Shown here piece by piece: positions 1-5,530 of a stretch of DNA of 5,732 nt. The notes under the pieces were generated by a model. That model was not told the DNA's origin and searched no databases. It saw only the letters and a list, made by a program, of their open reading frames with translations. The position numbers were made by a program, and so were the translations under genes. How positions within the stretch are numbered: position 1 is the stretch's first letter; every line of letters begins with the position of its first letter. Source of the DNA: an uncultured Prevotella sp. (GTDB lineage: Bacteria > Bacteroidota > Bacteroidia > Bacteroidales > Bacteroidaceae); assembly GCA_900557255.1 (NCBI GenBank), contig USSA01000181.1:1-5732 (forward strand), read 5' to 3'.

Positions 1-79
1 TTAATATAAGTTATTGATTTACAGACGATTAAATATTAATTTAACGCAGTATTGCATTTATAATAAGAGCGTATAAGTT

Positions 80-598
80 ATGAACTACATTTTGGCTATT
101 GTAAAAAAGTTGTGTAGTAAGAGAACATTGCTGTTTGTATTCATATTGCTTATTTGCAATAGTATATTGGGACAACGATATATTTTTGTGTCAAAAACAG
201 AACTTAAGCTGTTTGTTATTGAAAATAGTGACACAATTTTCAAATGCCCAATTGCCGTGGGAAAGAACTATGGAAATAAGACGAAAGCAGGTGATAAGAA
301 AACCCCTGAGGGAACGTTTACAATTTGTTCTATTGAGAATTCTTCTTGTTGGAAGCATGACTTTAAAGATGGAAAGGGACTACGTAAAGGTGCGTATGGT
401 CCTTACTTTTTCAGACTAAAAGTTCCAAAATTCAATAGCATTGGCATTCATGGTACATGTTTGCCAGAATCAATTGGGACAAGAAGTAGTGAAGGATGTA
501 TTCGTCTGAGAAATGAAGATATATTGATTCTGAAACAATTCGTTTACATAGGAATGAAGTGCATTATAGAAGAAGACAATCCAGATAATACTCTATAA
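80..598 (+). CDS. Exported L,D-transpeptidase-fold (YkuD) family protein
   Basis: This 172-residue protein starts with a basic stretch and a hydrophobic segment (about residues 16-31) followed by Gly-Gln. That fits a signal peptide cleaved near residue 31-32, so it should act in the periplasm. The rest is one small YkuD domain. It contains the family signature: His124-Gly125 in an IGIHGT context, then Ser137-x-Gly139-Cys140-x-Arg142 (SEGCIRL). Cys140 is the expected acyl-accepting nucleophile. In the family such enzymes form 3-3 peptidoglycan cross-links, attach proteins to peptidoglycan, or hydrolyse such bonds; the sequence does not say which. No LysM or other wall-binding domain is present, and the length is close to that of a bare catalytic domain. 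The ATG at 80 gives an intact signal peptide. It lies 50 nt upstream of the caspase gene on the same strand, with no convincing terminator between, so co-transcription is likely but not proven. I found no promoter in the 79 nt upstream. Confidence 0.92.
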   Translation: MNYILAIVKKLCSKRTLLFVFILLICNSILGQRYIFVSKTELKLFVIENSDTIFKCPIAVGKNYGNKTKAGDKKTPEGTFTICSIENSSCWKHDFKDGKGLRKGAYGPYFFRLKVPKFNSIGIHGTCLPESIGTRSSEGCIRLRNEDILILKQFVYIGMKCIIEEDNPDNTL

Positions 599-648
599 CG
601 TAAAAATTTTTCACCACTCAATTGTCAACAACTTAACATTTAAAGATA

Positions 649-3117
649 ATGAAAAAAGCCATTTGTATAATTGTATTATTAATGAATTTTATATTCAGTT
701 ACTCACAAGACTTTAACAAGATGTTGTTCCCATTATGCGACCAATCTTCAAAATTATGGGGATGTGTCGATATAAAAGGTAATACTGTTATACCTTTTAA
801 ATACAAAGATTTGTGGGGCAGAACTTTTTTCTCAAGCCAATTAGAAGATGGTAGTTGGTTTGAAAGAAGCGCATATATTGATGAAGAAGAACGCTTTCTG
901 CCATATACCTTAGGATGGGGATGGGTTGCCGATGAGAATAAGAATACTATCTCTTATTATGGGAAGCAAATATTGAGCTATGAAATAAAAGACATTAGTA
1001 GCGACAAATATATTATTATAAAGCAAAATGGCAAGTTCGGAGCATTAGACAGTATAGGAAACAATGTGATACCTTGCGTCTACGATTACATCATTTTAAA
1101 TCATGAAAACATGAAACTTTTTCACGATGAAGGCCTTGCAGATGTTTTAAAGAACAACAAAATGGGTTGTGTTGATAAAAATGGAAAGATTGTTATTCCA
1201 TGCATATACGACAACAACATATTAAACCTCGGCAGATATGACGGAGTTATTCATGCGCAAAAAGATGATGAGAAAGTCATGTTGGATATGAAGGGACATG
1301 TCATATCAACAAAAACTCCAACAGAATGGGTTATATGTCCTGGTGCAGAAGAAAACGATAGTAGAGAATTAATATGTGTTGAAAAAAATGGAAAGCATGG
1401 ATGCATTGACAAAAACGGCAAGCTTGTCATACCATTCATTTCCGACACTCATATTTTCTTCAACAACAATGGTAATTATGCAGCAATTTCTCAAGGGGGA
1501 AATCGTGAGAAAAATGATTTGGGTAAATTTGGTTATATTAATAGAAAGGGAGAAATTGTTATTCCTTGCAAATATTATTTAGCCTCTAAATTTTTAGGGG
1601 AATATGCTATTGTAGAGACTCCTGAAAATCCATCAAACAACTATGGATACAATTTAGAAATTATAGACGAAAAAGGAGATTCCAAATATAGAACTTACGT
1701 CGAAATATACGGCTACCATTATTTTGAAACCGATTTTTTAAACGAACAAAGTATATCTTATGATACATTTTCACTCTCTTCAAATGGATTCTTTTGTGAA
1801 AAAAGAAAAGATGGAGGATTTTTCTTTAAGTATGTAAAAGGTTATGGATCTGGATATGAAGATTTAGAGAATCAAGTATTTGATAAACTTTCAGATTTTG
1901 GCGAATTTAAGGAAGGATTGGCATTGGTCGAGAAAAATGGACTGAAATGGTTTGTCAATAAATATGGTAAAAATATTTTATATGACAAGTTTGATGACAT
2001 TGGTACAATATCAATAGATGCTGTTGGAAACGTCCAAAAGACTCTCGTTTTGAATAAGAGATTCCTTATTTCCAAAAAAAATGATTTATATGGAATTGTG
2101 GACTTGGAAAGAGAAAAAGTAGTGACACAATGCATATACGAAACAGTTGGAAGATACATGGGTGAAGAGCTGGGTGATACTTATGGACAGAATCTTATTC
2201 ATCATAACATGGTCAAGGTTAAAAGAAATGGTAAATATGGATATGTAAACCTTGATACTGGCGAAGAAGTTATACCATGCGAATACAATAGTACTACAGC
2301 CCGTTTCAAGAAATACCAATATCTCTACAACAACCAAAAATCAAACATTGACGAAAATATTCCGGTTTGCAAAACATCTAACAATAAATGCTATGCTGTT
2401 ATTATCGCAAACGAGAAATACACAAGAGAACAGAATGTTCCATATGCGATGAATGACGGAAAAACATTCTCGGAATATTGCAAGAAGACTCTTGGAATTC
2501 CAACTGACAACATTCACTATGCAAAAAACGCAACTCTCAATGACATCAAATATCACTTGGCATGGCTTAAAAACCAAACCAAATTAAATGGTGACGACAC
2601 CAAAGTTATATTCTACTATGCTGGACATGGAATACCAAACGAGTCTGACCGTACTTCTTATATACTCCCAATCGACGGTTTTTCTTTTGATACCAATACA
2701 GGATATAGTCTGAAGGACTTATATAATGAATTGGGCAATCTGCCGGCAAAAAACATCATAGCCTTTATAGATGCCTGTTTCAGTGGAGCACAAAGAAATG
2801 AGCAAGCTAACGCTGAAGCAAGAAGAGTTGCTATCAAGGCCAAGCCAGACACGCCTACTGGTAAACTTGTTGTATTCTCAGCAAGCCAAGGCGACGAATC
2901 CGCACTTCCATACGATAAGGAAAGACACGGTATGTTCACTTATTATCTTTTGAAAAAGCTGCAAGAAACATCTGGGAATACATCTTTAGGAGAATTAACC
3001 GACTATGTGAAGGCAGAGGTTTCCAAACAAGCTTTCAAGGATAAGAACAAGACACAAACTCCATCTGTATATAATTCGTCAGAACTGGAAGACTGGAGAA
3101 ACATCACACTTAAATAA
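649..3117 (+). CDS. Exported WG-repeat protein with C-terminal caspase-like (peptidase C14) domain
   Basis: This is an 822-residue protein. Residues 1-20 form a signal peptide (MKK, hydrophobic core, SYSQ). Residues about 37-560 carry WG/KWG-type repeats, [WFYH]-G-x-[VIL]-[DN]-x-x-G-x-x-V-I-P-[CF]-x-Y, starting near residues 37, 130, 172, 250, 294, 481 and 530. A degenerate copy (LKWFVNKYG) lies near 432. Residues about 325-425 have no clear repeat. The caspase fold starts near residue 578 (CYAVIIANEKY). It has the catalytic dyad His660 in YYAGHG and Cys710 in IDACFSG, then a second subdomain beginning KLVVFSASQGDES (739 onward). Asp708, two residues before Cys710, matches the acidic residue that gives many bacterial metacaspases a basic P1 preference. 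The segment 716-739 is rich in Arg and Lys and could be a self-cleavage linker; both points are inference. No T9SS sorting domain or C-terminal anchor is seen. The stop lies 9 nt before the transglutaminase-like gene. The substrate is unknown; the WG repeats may bind a partner or target. Confidence 0.95.
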   Translation: MKKAICIIVLLMNFIFSYSQDFNKMLFPLCDQSSKLWGCVDIKGNTVIPFKYKDLWGRTFFSSQLEDGSWFERSAYIDEEERFLPYTLGWGWVADENKNTISYYGKQILSYEIKDISSDKYIIIKQNGKFGALDSIGNNVIPCVYDYIILNHENMKLFHDEGLADVLKNNKMGCVDKNGKIVIPCIYDNNILNLGRYDGVIHAQKDDEKVMLDMKGHVISTKTPTEWVICPGAEENDSRELICVEKNGKHGCIDKNGKLVIPFISDTHIFFNNNGNYAAISQGGNREKNDLGKFGYINRKGEIVIPCKYYLASKFLGEYAIVETPENPSNNYGYNLEIIDEKGDSKYRTYVEIYGYHYFETDFLNEQSISYDTFSLSSNGFFCEKRKDGGFFFKYVKGYGSGYEDLENQVFDKLSDFGEFKEGLALVEKNGLKWFVNKYGKNILYDKFDDIGTISIDAVGNVQKTLVLNKRFLISKKNDLYGIVDLEREKVVTQCIYETVGRYMGEELGDTYGQNLIHHNMVKVKRNGKYGYVNLDTGEEVIPCEYNSTTARFKKYQYLYNNQKSNIDENIPVCKTSNNKCYAVIIANEKYTREQNVPYAMNDGKTFSEYCKKTLGIPTDNIHYAKNATLNDIKYHLAWLKNQTKLNGDDTKVIFYYAGHGIPNESDRTSYILPIDGFSFDTNTGYSLKDLYNELGNLPAKNIIAFIDACFSGAQRNEQANAEARRVAIKAKPDTPTGKLVVFSASQGDESALPYDKERHGMFTYYLLKKLQETSGNTSLGELTDYVKAEVSKQAFKDKNKTQTPSVYNSSELEDWRNITLK
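757..2289 (+). repeat. WG-repeat array within the caspase gene
   Basis: These bases encode about eight degenerate WG repeats. The best copies (residues near 37, 130, 172, 250, 294 and 530) share G-x-[VIL]-[DN]-x-x-G-x-x-VIP, often followed by Cys-x-Tyr. The copies at 172 and 250 are closest to each other (GC-[VI]-DKNGK-x-VIP), consistent with internal duplication. Spacing between copies is uneven (36 to about 140 residues), so degenerate units or inserted segments separate them. WG repeats are generally regarded as ligand- or protein-binding modules; no specific ligand can be read from the sequence. Confidence 0.8.
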
Positions 3118-3126
3118 GATAAAGCG

Positions 3127-4599
3127 ATGAAAAAGAACAAACTTTTGCCTATATTGTTTTGGGTGTTGTTGGCTTCAACAAACGGCTTTGCCCAAAACAT
3201 TAATCCTCGCAAGACATACGATGATTTCAAAAAGCAGGCACTACAAAAATACAATGACTTCAGAACGCAAGCCAACGAACAATATGCCGTTTTCTTAAAG
3301 CAAGCTTGGGAGCAATACAATGCCTTGCCTGCCATTCCAAAACCCAAGGACGAGACTGTGCCACCTGTCACTATTCCCGAAGAAGATAAGAACAAGCCCA
3401 TAGAGAGCAATCCTATCCCGATCAAGGAAGTTGTTGTACCACCAACACCAGATCCACAACCTACTCCTATCGCGCCCATCAAAGAGGACTCTCAACCACA
3501 AGAAAGGACGATTGACTTTATCTACTGTGGAACAAAATGCCAGATTCGCCTTAATAAGGACCTAAATCTGTCTCTCCAAGATTGTAGCAACGAACAGTTA
3601 TCTAATGTCTGGACACAACTGTCAGCAGAGGGCGTACTCAACAACACCATAAGAGACTGTCTTGCAATAAGAGTTGGCAGGAACTTATGTGATTGGGCAT
3701 ACCTAAACTTATTATCTTCATTTTCAAAAGCTATATATGGAAATTCCAATGAAGCGACAATGCTTACTTCTTATATTTATGCCCAAAGTGGATATAAAAT
3801 GAGATTAGGAAGAAATAAGCAACACATATATTTATTATATGCAAGTGAACATGGAATCTATGATATTGCATATTTTAATATTGATAATTTGAATTTTTAT
3901 CCATTTGAATGTAACGAGAATCAACTTGAAATATGTGATGCATCATTTCCGCAAGAAAAACCTTTATCCTTGTATATTCCGCAAAATCAAAAATTTGAAT
4001 ATAAGGCAAGTGATTTGCGAACTTTGACATCTAAAAGATATCCAAATGTTCAAGTACAAGTTCAAGTTAACGAGAACCTAATAGATTTCTATAATACTTA
4101 CCCAACATCGGAAGTAAATAATAACTTTATGACAAGGTGGGCAATGTATGCCAACACGCCATTGGATGAACATGTGAAAAAAGACCTTTATCCTGCACTA
4201 AAAGAAAAAATCAATGGCTTGAGTCAATTGGAAGCTGCTAACAAGTTACTGAATTGGGTTCAAACTGCATTTGTTTATGAATATGATGATAAAGTGTGGG
4301 GACACGACAGGGCCTTCTTTGCAGAAGAAACCTTATATTATCCTTATTGTGACTGTGAAGACAGATCTATACTATTCAGTCGTTTAATAAGGGACTTATT
4401 GGGATTGAAAACTATTTTAGTGTTTTACCCAGGACATTTGGCAAGTGCAGTATGCTTTACAGATAATGTTACCGGGGATTATATTTCTTTAAATGGAAAA
4501 CATTATGTCATTACAGATCCTACTTATATTGGTGCACCAGTTGGAATGACAATGCCTGATATGGACAATACTCAGGCACACGTCATTCTGTTAGAATGA
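3127..4599 (+). CDS. Exported protein with hendecad helix, Pro-rich linker and transglutaminase-like domain
   Basis: This 490-residue protein has a signal peptide (1-23, ending GFAQ). Residues 31-64 are three consecutive 11-residue repeats (Y-x-x-F-x-x-Q-A-x-x-x), probably a helical coiled coil. Residues about 68-126 are a Pro-rich, charged linker. Residues about 127-380 are a region I cannot assign. The C-terminal part (about 365-480) resembles the transglutaminase-like cysteine peptidase core: Cys410 in CDCEDRSILF, which matches the family's G-[DE]-C-x-D-[KR]-[AS] motif; His437 in YPGHLASAV; and Asp464 in ITDPTYIGAP. This gives the expected Cys-His-Asp triad in the right order. Such domains act as proteases, amidases or cross-linking enzymes. 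I recall similar uncharacterised proteins next to caspase-family genes in Bacteroidales, but that is unverified memory. The 9-nt gap to the preceding stop indicates translation from the same mRNA. Base composition changes sharply inside the gene near 3700. Confidence 0.9.
   Translation: MKKNKLLPILFWVLLASTNGFAQNINPRKTYDDFKKQALQKYNDFRTQANEQYAVFLKQAWEQYNALPAIPKPKDETVPPVTIPEEDKNKPIESNPIPIKEVVVPPTPDPQPTPIAPIKEDSQPQERTIDFIYCGTKCQIRLNKDLNLSLQDCSNEQLSNVWTQLSAEGVLNNTIRDCLAIRVGRNLCDWAYLNLLSSFSKAIYGNSNEATMLTSYIYAQSGYKMRLGRNKQHIYLLYASEHGIYDIAYFNIDNLNFYPFECNENQLEICDASFPQEKPLSLYIPQNQKFEYKASDLRTLTSKRYPNVQVQVQVNENLIDFYNTYPTSEVNNNFMTRWAMYANTPLDEHVKKDLYPALKEKINGLSQLEAANKLLNWVQTAFVYEYDDKVWGHDRAFFAEETLYYPYCDCEDRSILFSRLIRDLLGLKTILVFYPGHLASAVCFTDNVTGDYISLNGKHYVITDPTYIGAPVGMTMPDMDNTQAHVILLE
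3217..3315 (+). repeat. Three tandem 33-bp units encoding an 11-residue repeat
   Basis: Three back-to-back 33-bp units at 3217-3249, 3250-3282 and 3283-3315 encode YDDFKKQALQK, YNDFRTQANEQ and YAVFLKQAWEQ. Tyr1, Phe4, Gln7 and Ala8 are identical in all three, and a fourth Tyr starts the next turn (residue 64). An 11-residue period matches the hendecad pattern of straight or right-handed coiled coils. The DNA copies have diverged, so this looks like an old duplication kept by selection on structure. Confidence 0.85.
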
Positions 4600-4621
4600 C
4601 ACAATTATAAAAGCAAATATA

Positions 4622-4659
4622 GCGGATGGAGTTGATTATACAACAACCATCCGCTTTTT
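4622..4659 (+). terminator. Intrinsic terminator of the caspase/transglutaminase-like operon
   Basis: A perfect 8-bp GC-rich stem pairs GCGGATGG (4622-4629) with CCATCCGC (4647-4654). It is extended by an inner 4-bp stem, GTTG (4631-4634) with CAAC (4641-4644), closing a 6-nt loop. Five Ts (4655-4659) follow directly. It begins 22 nt after the stop at 4599. The T tract touches the stop codon of the convergent minus-strand gene (4659-4661), so the hairpin also sits just past that gene's end and may serve both directions. The minus-strand side has only a weaker, interrupted T-rich tail. Confidence 0.9.
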
Positions 4660-5234
4660 CACTTGTCTATGCACGATGCAACTAAATATACAATCGAAAT
4701 GACCGTATAAAGAAAACACGGCAGGAATATCCAAAGAAAAGCCTTTACCCAACCATTCGACAGCCACACACCTTCATTCCTTGACATCATATTAGACATA
4801 TCATAGAAATGGCAAGTGAGAATATCCTTGTTCTCCTTTCGGTGGTCTTCAAGAAGTTTGGACTCATCGCCAATGAGTTTCTTTCTGTTATCTGTCAGTT
4901 TCTCAATGTCGGCATCATCAACCTTAGCCTTGAATTTTATATCTTTCACTTTGGCAATAAAGCTATCAATGGCTTTCGTAACCGCATCTGCTTTATCGGT
5001 GGCTTTATTCAAGTTGTCCTTTGCTTCCTGTAAAGAAGTTGTTGCCGTTTCAAGTTCTGATTTTGCTGAAGTCAAACTATTGCCAGCATCCTTGTAGGCT
5101 TGAAGCTGTTGGTCAAACTTATCTGAAGCCTTATCCGTTTCGATATTCTTGTCAATCGTGTTCTCGAAAGAACCGAAATCCATATCTGAGATTTTACTTT
5201 TACCTATTGGCATAGTTTCAATACTGTAAGCCAT
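4659..5234 (-). CDS. Predicted tail-anchored coiled-coil membrane protein, function unknown
   Basis: I do not recognise this 191-residue protein. Residues 1-35 are polar with no signal peptide. Residues about 40-135 are strongly helical, rich in Ala, Lys, Asp, Glu and Leu, with heptad-like spacing (LQAYKDAGNSL onward), and predict a long coiled coil. Residues about 162-187 (WVKAFLWIF to YLVASC) form one hydrophobic membrane segment, leaving only a few residues after it. The layout fits a C-terminally anchored protein with a cytoplasmic coiled coil, although topology is inferred. The start is well bounded: an in-frame TAG lies two codons upstream of the ATG at 5234. A second Met at residue 8 is possible. 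Codon use is sensible over the full length, and the opposite-strand frames in the same interval look like shadows. It converges with the operon and has its own likely promoter region to the right (5311-5425). Confidence 0.75.
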   Translation of the reverse strand: MAYSIETMPIGKSKISDMDFGSFENTIDKNIETDKASDKFDQQLQAYKDAGNSLTSAKSELETATTSLQEAKDNLNKATDKADAVTKAIDSFIAKVKDIKFKAKVDDADIEKLTDNRKKLIGDESKLLEDHRKENKDILTCHFYDMSNMMSRNEGVWLSNGWVKAFLWIFLPCFLYTVISIVYLVASCIDK

Positions 5235-5261
5235 CGGCTAACCCCGTCTTGCATATTCCCT

Positions 5262-5346
5262 AAAAATCTTGTAGAAATCTTCAAAATTCTAAAAGAATTT
5301 CGGAGATATTCAAAGATATTTAGAAGAGGTTACAAGAATTTCAGAG
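5262..5346. repeat. AT-rich stretch with about 10-bp phased A-tracts and short repeats
   Basis: A-runs or A/T tracts recur near 5264, 5275, 5285, 5293 and 5313, mostly about one helical turn apart, which suggests intrinsic DNA curvature. Within it are a perfect inverted repeat AAATTCT-AAA-AGAATTT (5284-5300), a tandem AGATATT pair 10 bp apart (5304-5310 and 5314-5320), and a 13-bp direct repeat with one mismatch (5293-5305 and 5334-5346). Possible roles are protein binding upstream of a secondary promoter or a structured leader RNA. Confidence 0.5.
5311..5318 (-). promoter_or_regulatory. Possible secondary -7 promoter box
   Basis: Minus-strand TATCTTTG matches the Bacteroidota -7 consensus TAnnTTTG. 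It would start RNA about 70 nt before the coiled-coil gene. I see no good TTTG-type -33 element at the normal distance of about 19 bp, and the surroundings are AT-rich, so this may be chance. Confidence 0.3.
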
Positions 5347-5417
5347 GGACATTACAGAATTCCCTTCTCTCTTAGCCTCAGTGGCAGGAAGTCAGACTCG
5401 TGGGAATCATCACAATG

Positions 5418-5425
5418 CAAAGATA
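5418..5425 (-). promoter_or_regulatory. Likely promoter -7 box for the coiled-coil gene
   Basis: Minus-strand TATCTTTG in the context TTGTATCTTTGCA is a strong match to the Bacteroidota -7 element (TAnnTTTG). About 19-20 bp upstream, where the -33 element (TTTG-like) should be, the sequence is GTGAA, part of the last decamer repeat. The weak -33 match combined with a repeat array reaching into it suggests a promoter that depends on, or is blocked by, a DNA-binding protein. It points toward the gene at 5234. Confidence 0.6.
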
Positions 5426-5445
5426 CAACATTCAGAATCCGCCAT

Positions 5446-5490
5446 TCACGGTTTCTCACGTTTACTCACGGTTTCTCACTGATTTTCACG
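5446..5490 (-). repeat. Five decamer repeats in perfect 10-bp phase, upstream of the -7 box
   Basis: On the plus strand TCACG begins at 5446, 5456, 5466 and 5486, and TCACT at 5476: five copies exactly 10 bp apart. The longer unit TCACGGTTTCTCAC occurs twice (5446-5459 and 5466-5479). On the minus strand the unit reads roughly GTGAGAAACC. One helical turn per unit puts all copies on the same face of the DNA, as expected for cooperative binding of a regulator. The array ends in the -33 region of the likely promoter at 5418-5425. Confidence 0.75.
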
Positions 5491-5511
5491 TCTTTTTCTG
5501 AAGATAAGCCC

Positions 5512-5530
5512 GGAAGAATGATTTTCTTCC
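5512..5530 (-). terminator. Weak hairpin at the end of the DUF4248 gene
   Basis: GGAAGAA (5512-5518) pairs perfectly with TTCTTCC (5524-5530) around a 5-nt loop. It overlaps the first base of the DUF4248 stop codon on the minus strand. No clean T tract follows directly on the minus strand, so it is a poor intrinsic terminator. It may instead stabilise the 3' end of the transcript. Confidence 0.35.

Larger units (their letters stand above)
5235..5529. other. Intergenic regulatory region between the coiled-coil and DUF4248 genes
   Basis: I find no convincing gene in these 295 nt. Read on the minus strand from right to left it holds: a hairpin just past the DUF4248 stop, a five-copy decamer repeat array, a Bacteroidota-type -7 box, a moderately GC-rich leader (about 5360-5410), then an AT-rich stretch with phased A-tracts and short repeats (5262-5346), and finally the coiled-coil gene's start. 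If transcription begins just after the -7 box at 5418-5425, the leader would be about 175 nt, long enough for RNA-level control, but I recognise no known riboswitch. Confidence 0.6.

Noticed and set aside
1..79. Promoter for the YkuD gene
   Set aside because: The stretch is AT-rich but holds no TAnnTTTG box with a -33 partner. The promoter may lie left of the window.
135..419. 94-residue plus-strand frame inside the YkuD gene
   Set aside because: It overlaps the YkuD frame, which carries the catalytic motif and signal peptide.
80..598. Lipoprotein reading of the YkuD signal peptide (Cys at residue 26)
   Set aside because: The residues before the Cys (LLI) do not fit a lipobox, and the hydrophobic core continues past it to a normal cleavage context near Gly31-Gln32.
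599..648. Terminator or separate promoter between the YkuD and caspase genes
   Set aside because: The only symmetry is an AAAAATTTTT palindrome with no GC stem, and no TAnnTTTG box is present, so neither is supported.
3003..3482. 159-residue minus-strand open frame
   Set aside because: It lies opposite the end of the caspase gene and the start of the transglutaminase-like gene, both with strong motifs and signal peptides. Its Cys/Leu/Ser-rich composition is that of an antisense shadow.
4816..5097. Plus-strand open frames opposite the coiled-coil gene (93 and 74 residues)
   Set aside because: Their Ser/Leu/Phe-rich sequence is the expected antisense image of a Lys/Asp/Ala-rich coiled coil, and the minus-strand frame is longer with a well-bounded start.
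5446..5490. CRISPR-like array
   Set aside because: Units are only 10 bp with no spacers, so it fits an operator array, not CRISPR.
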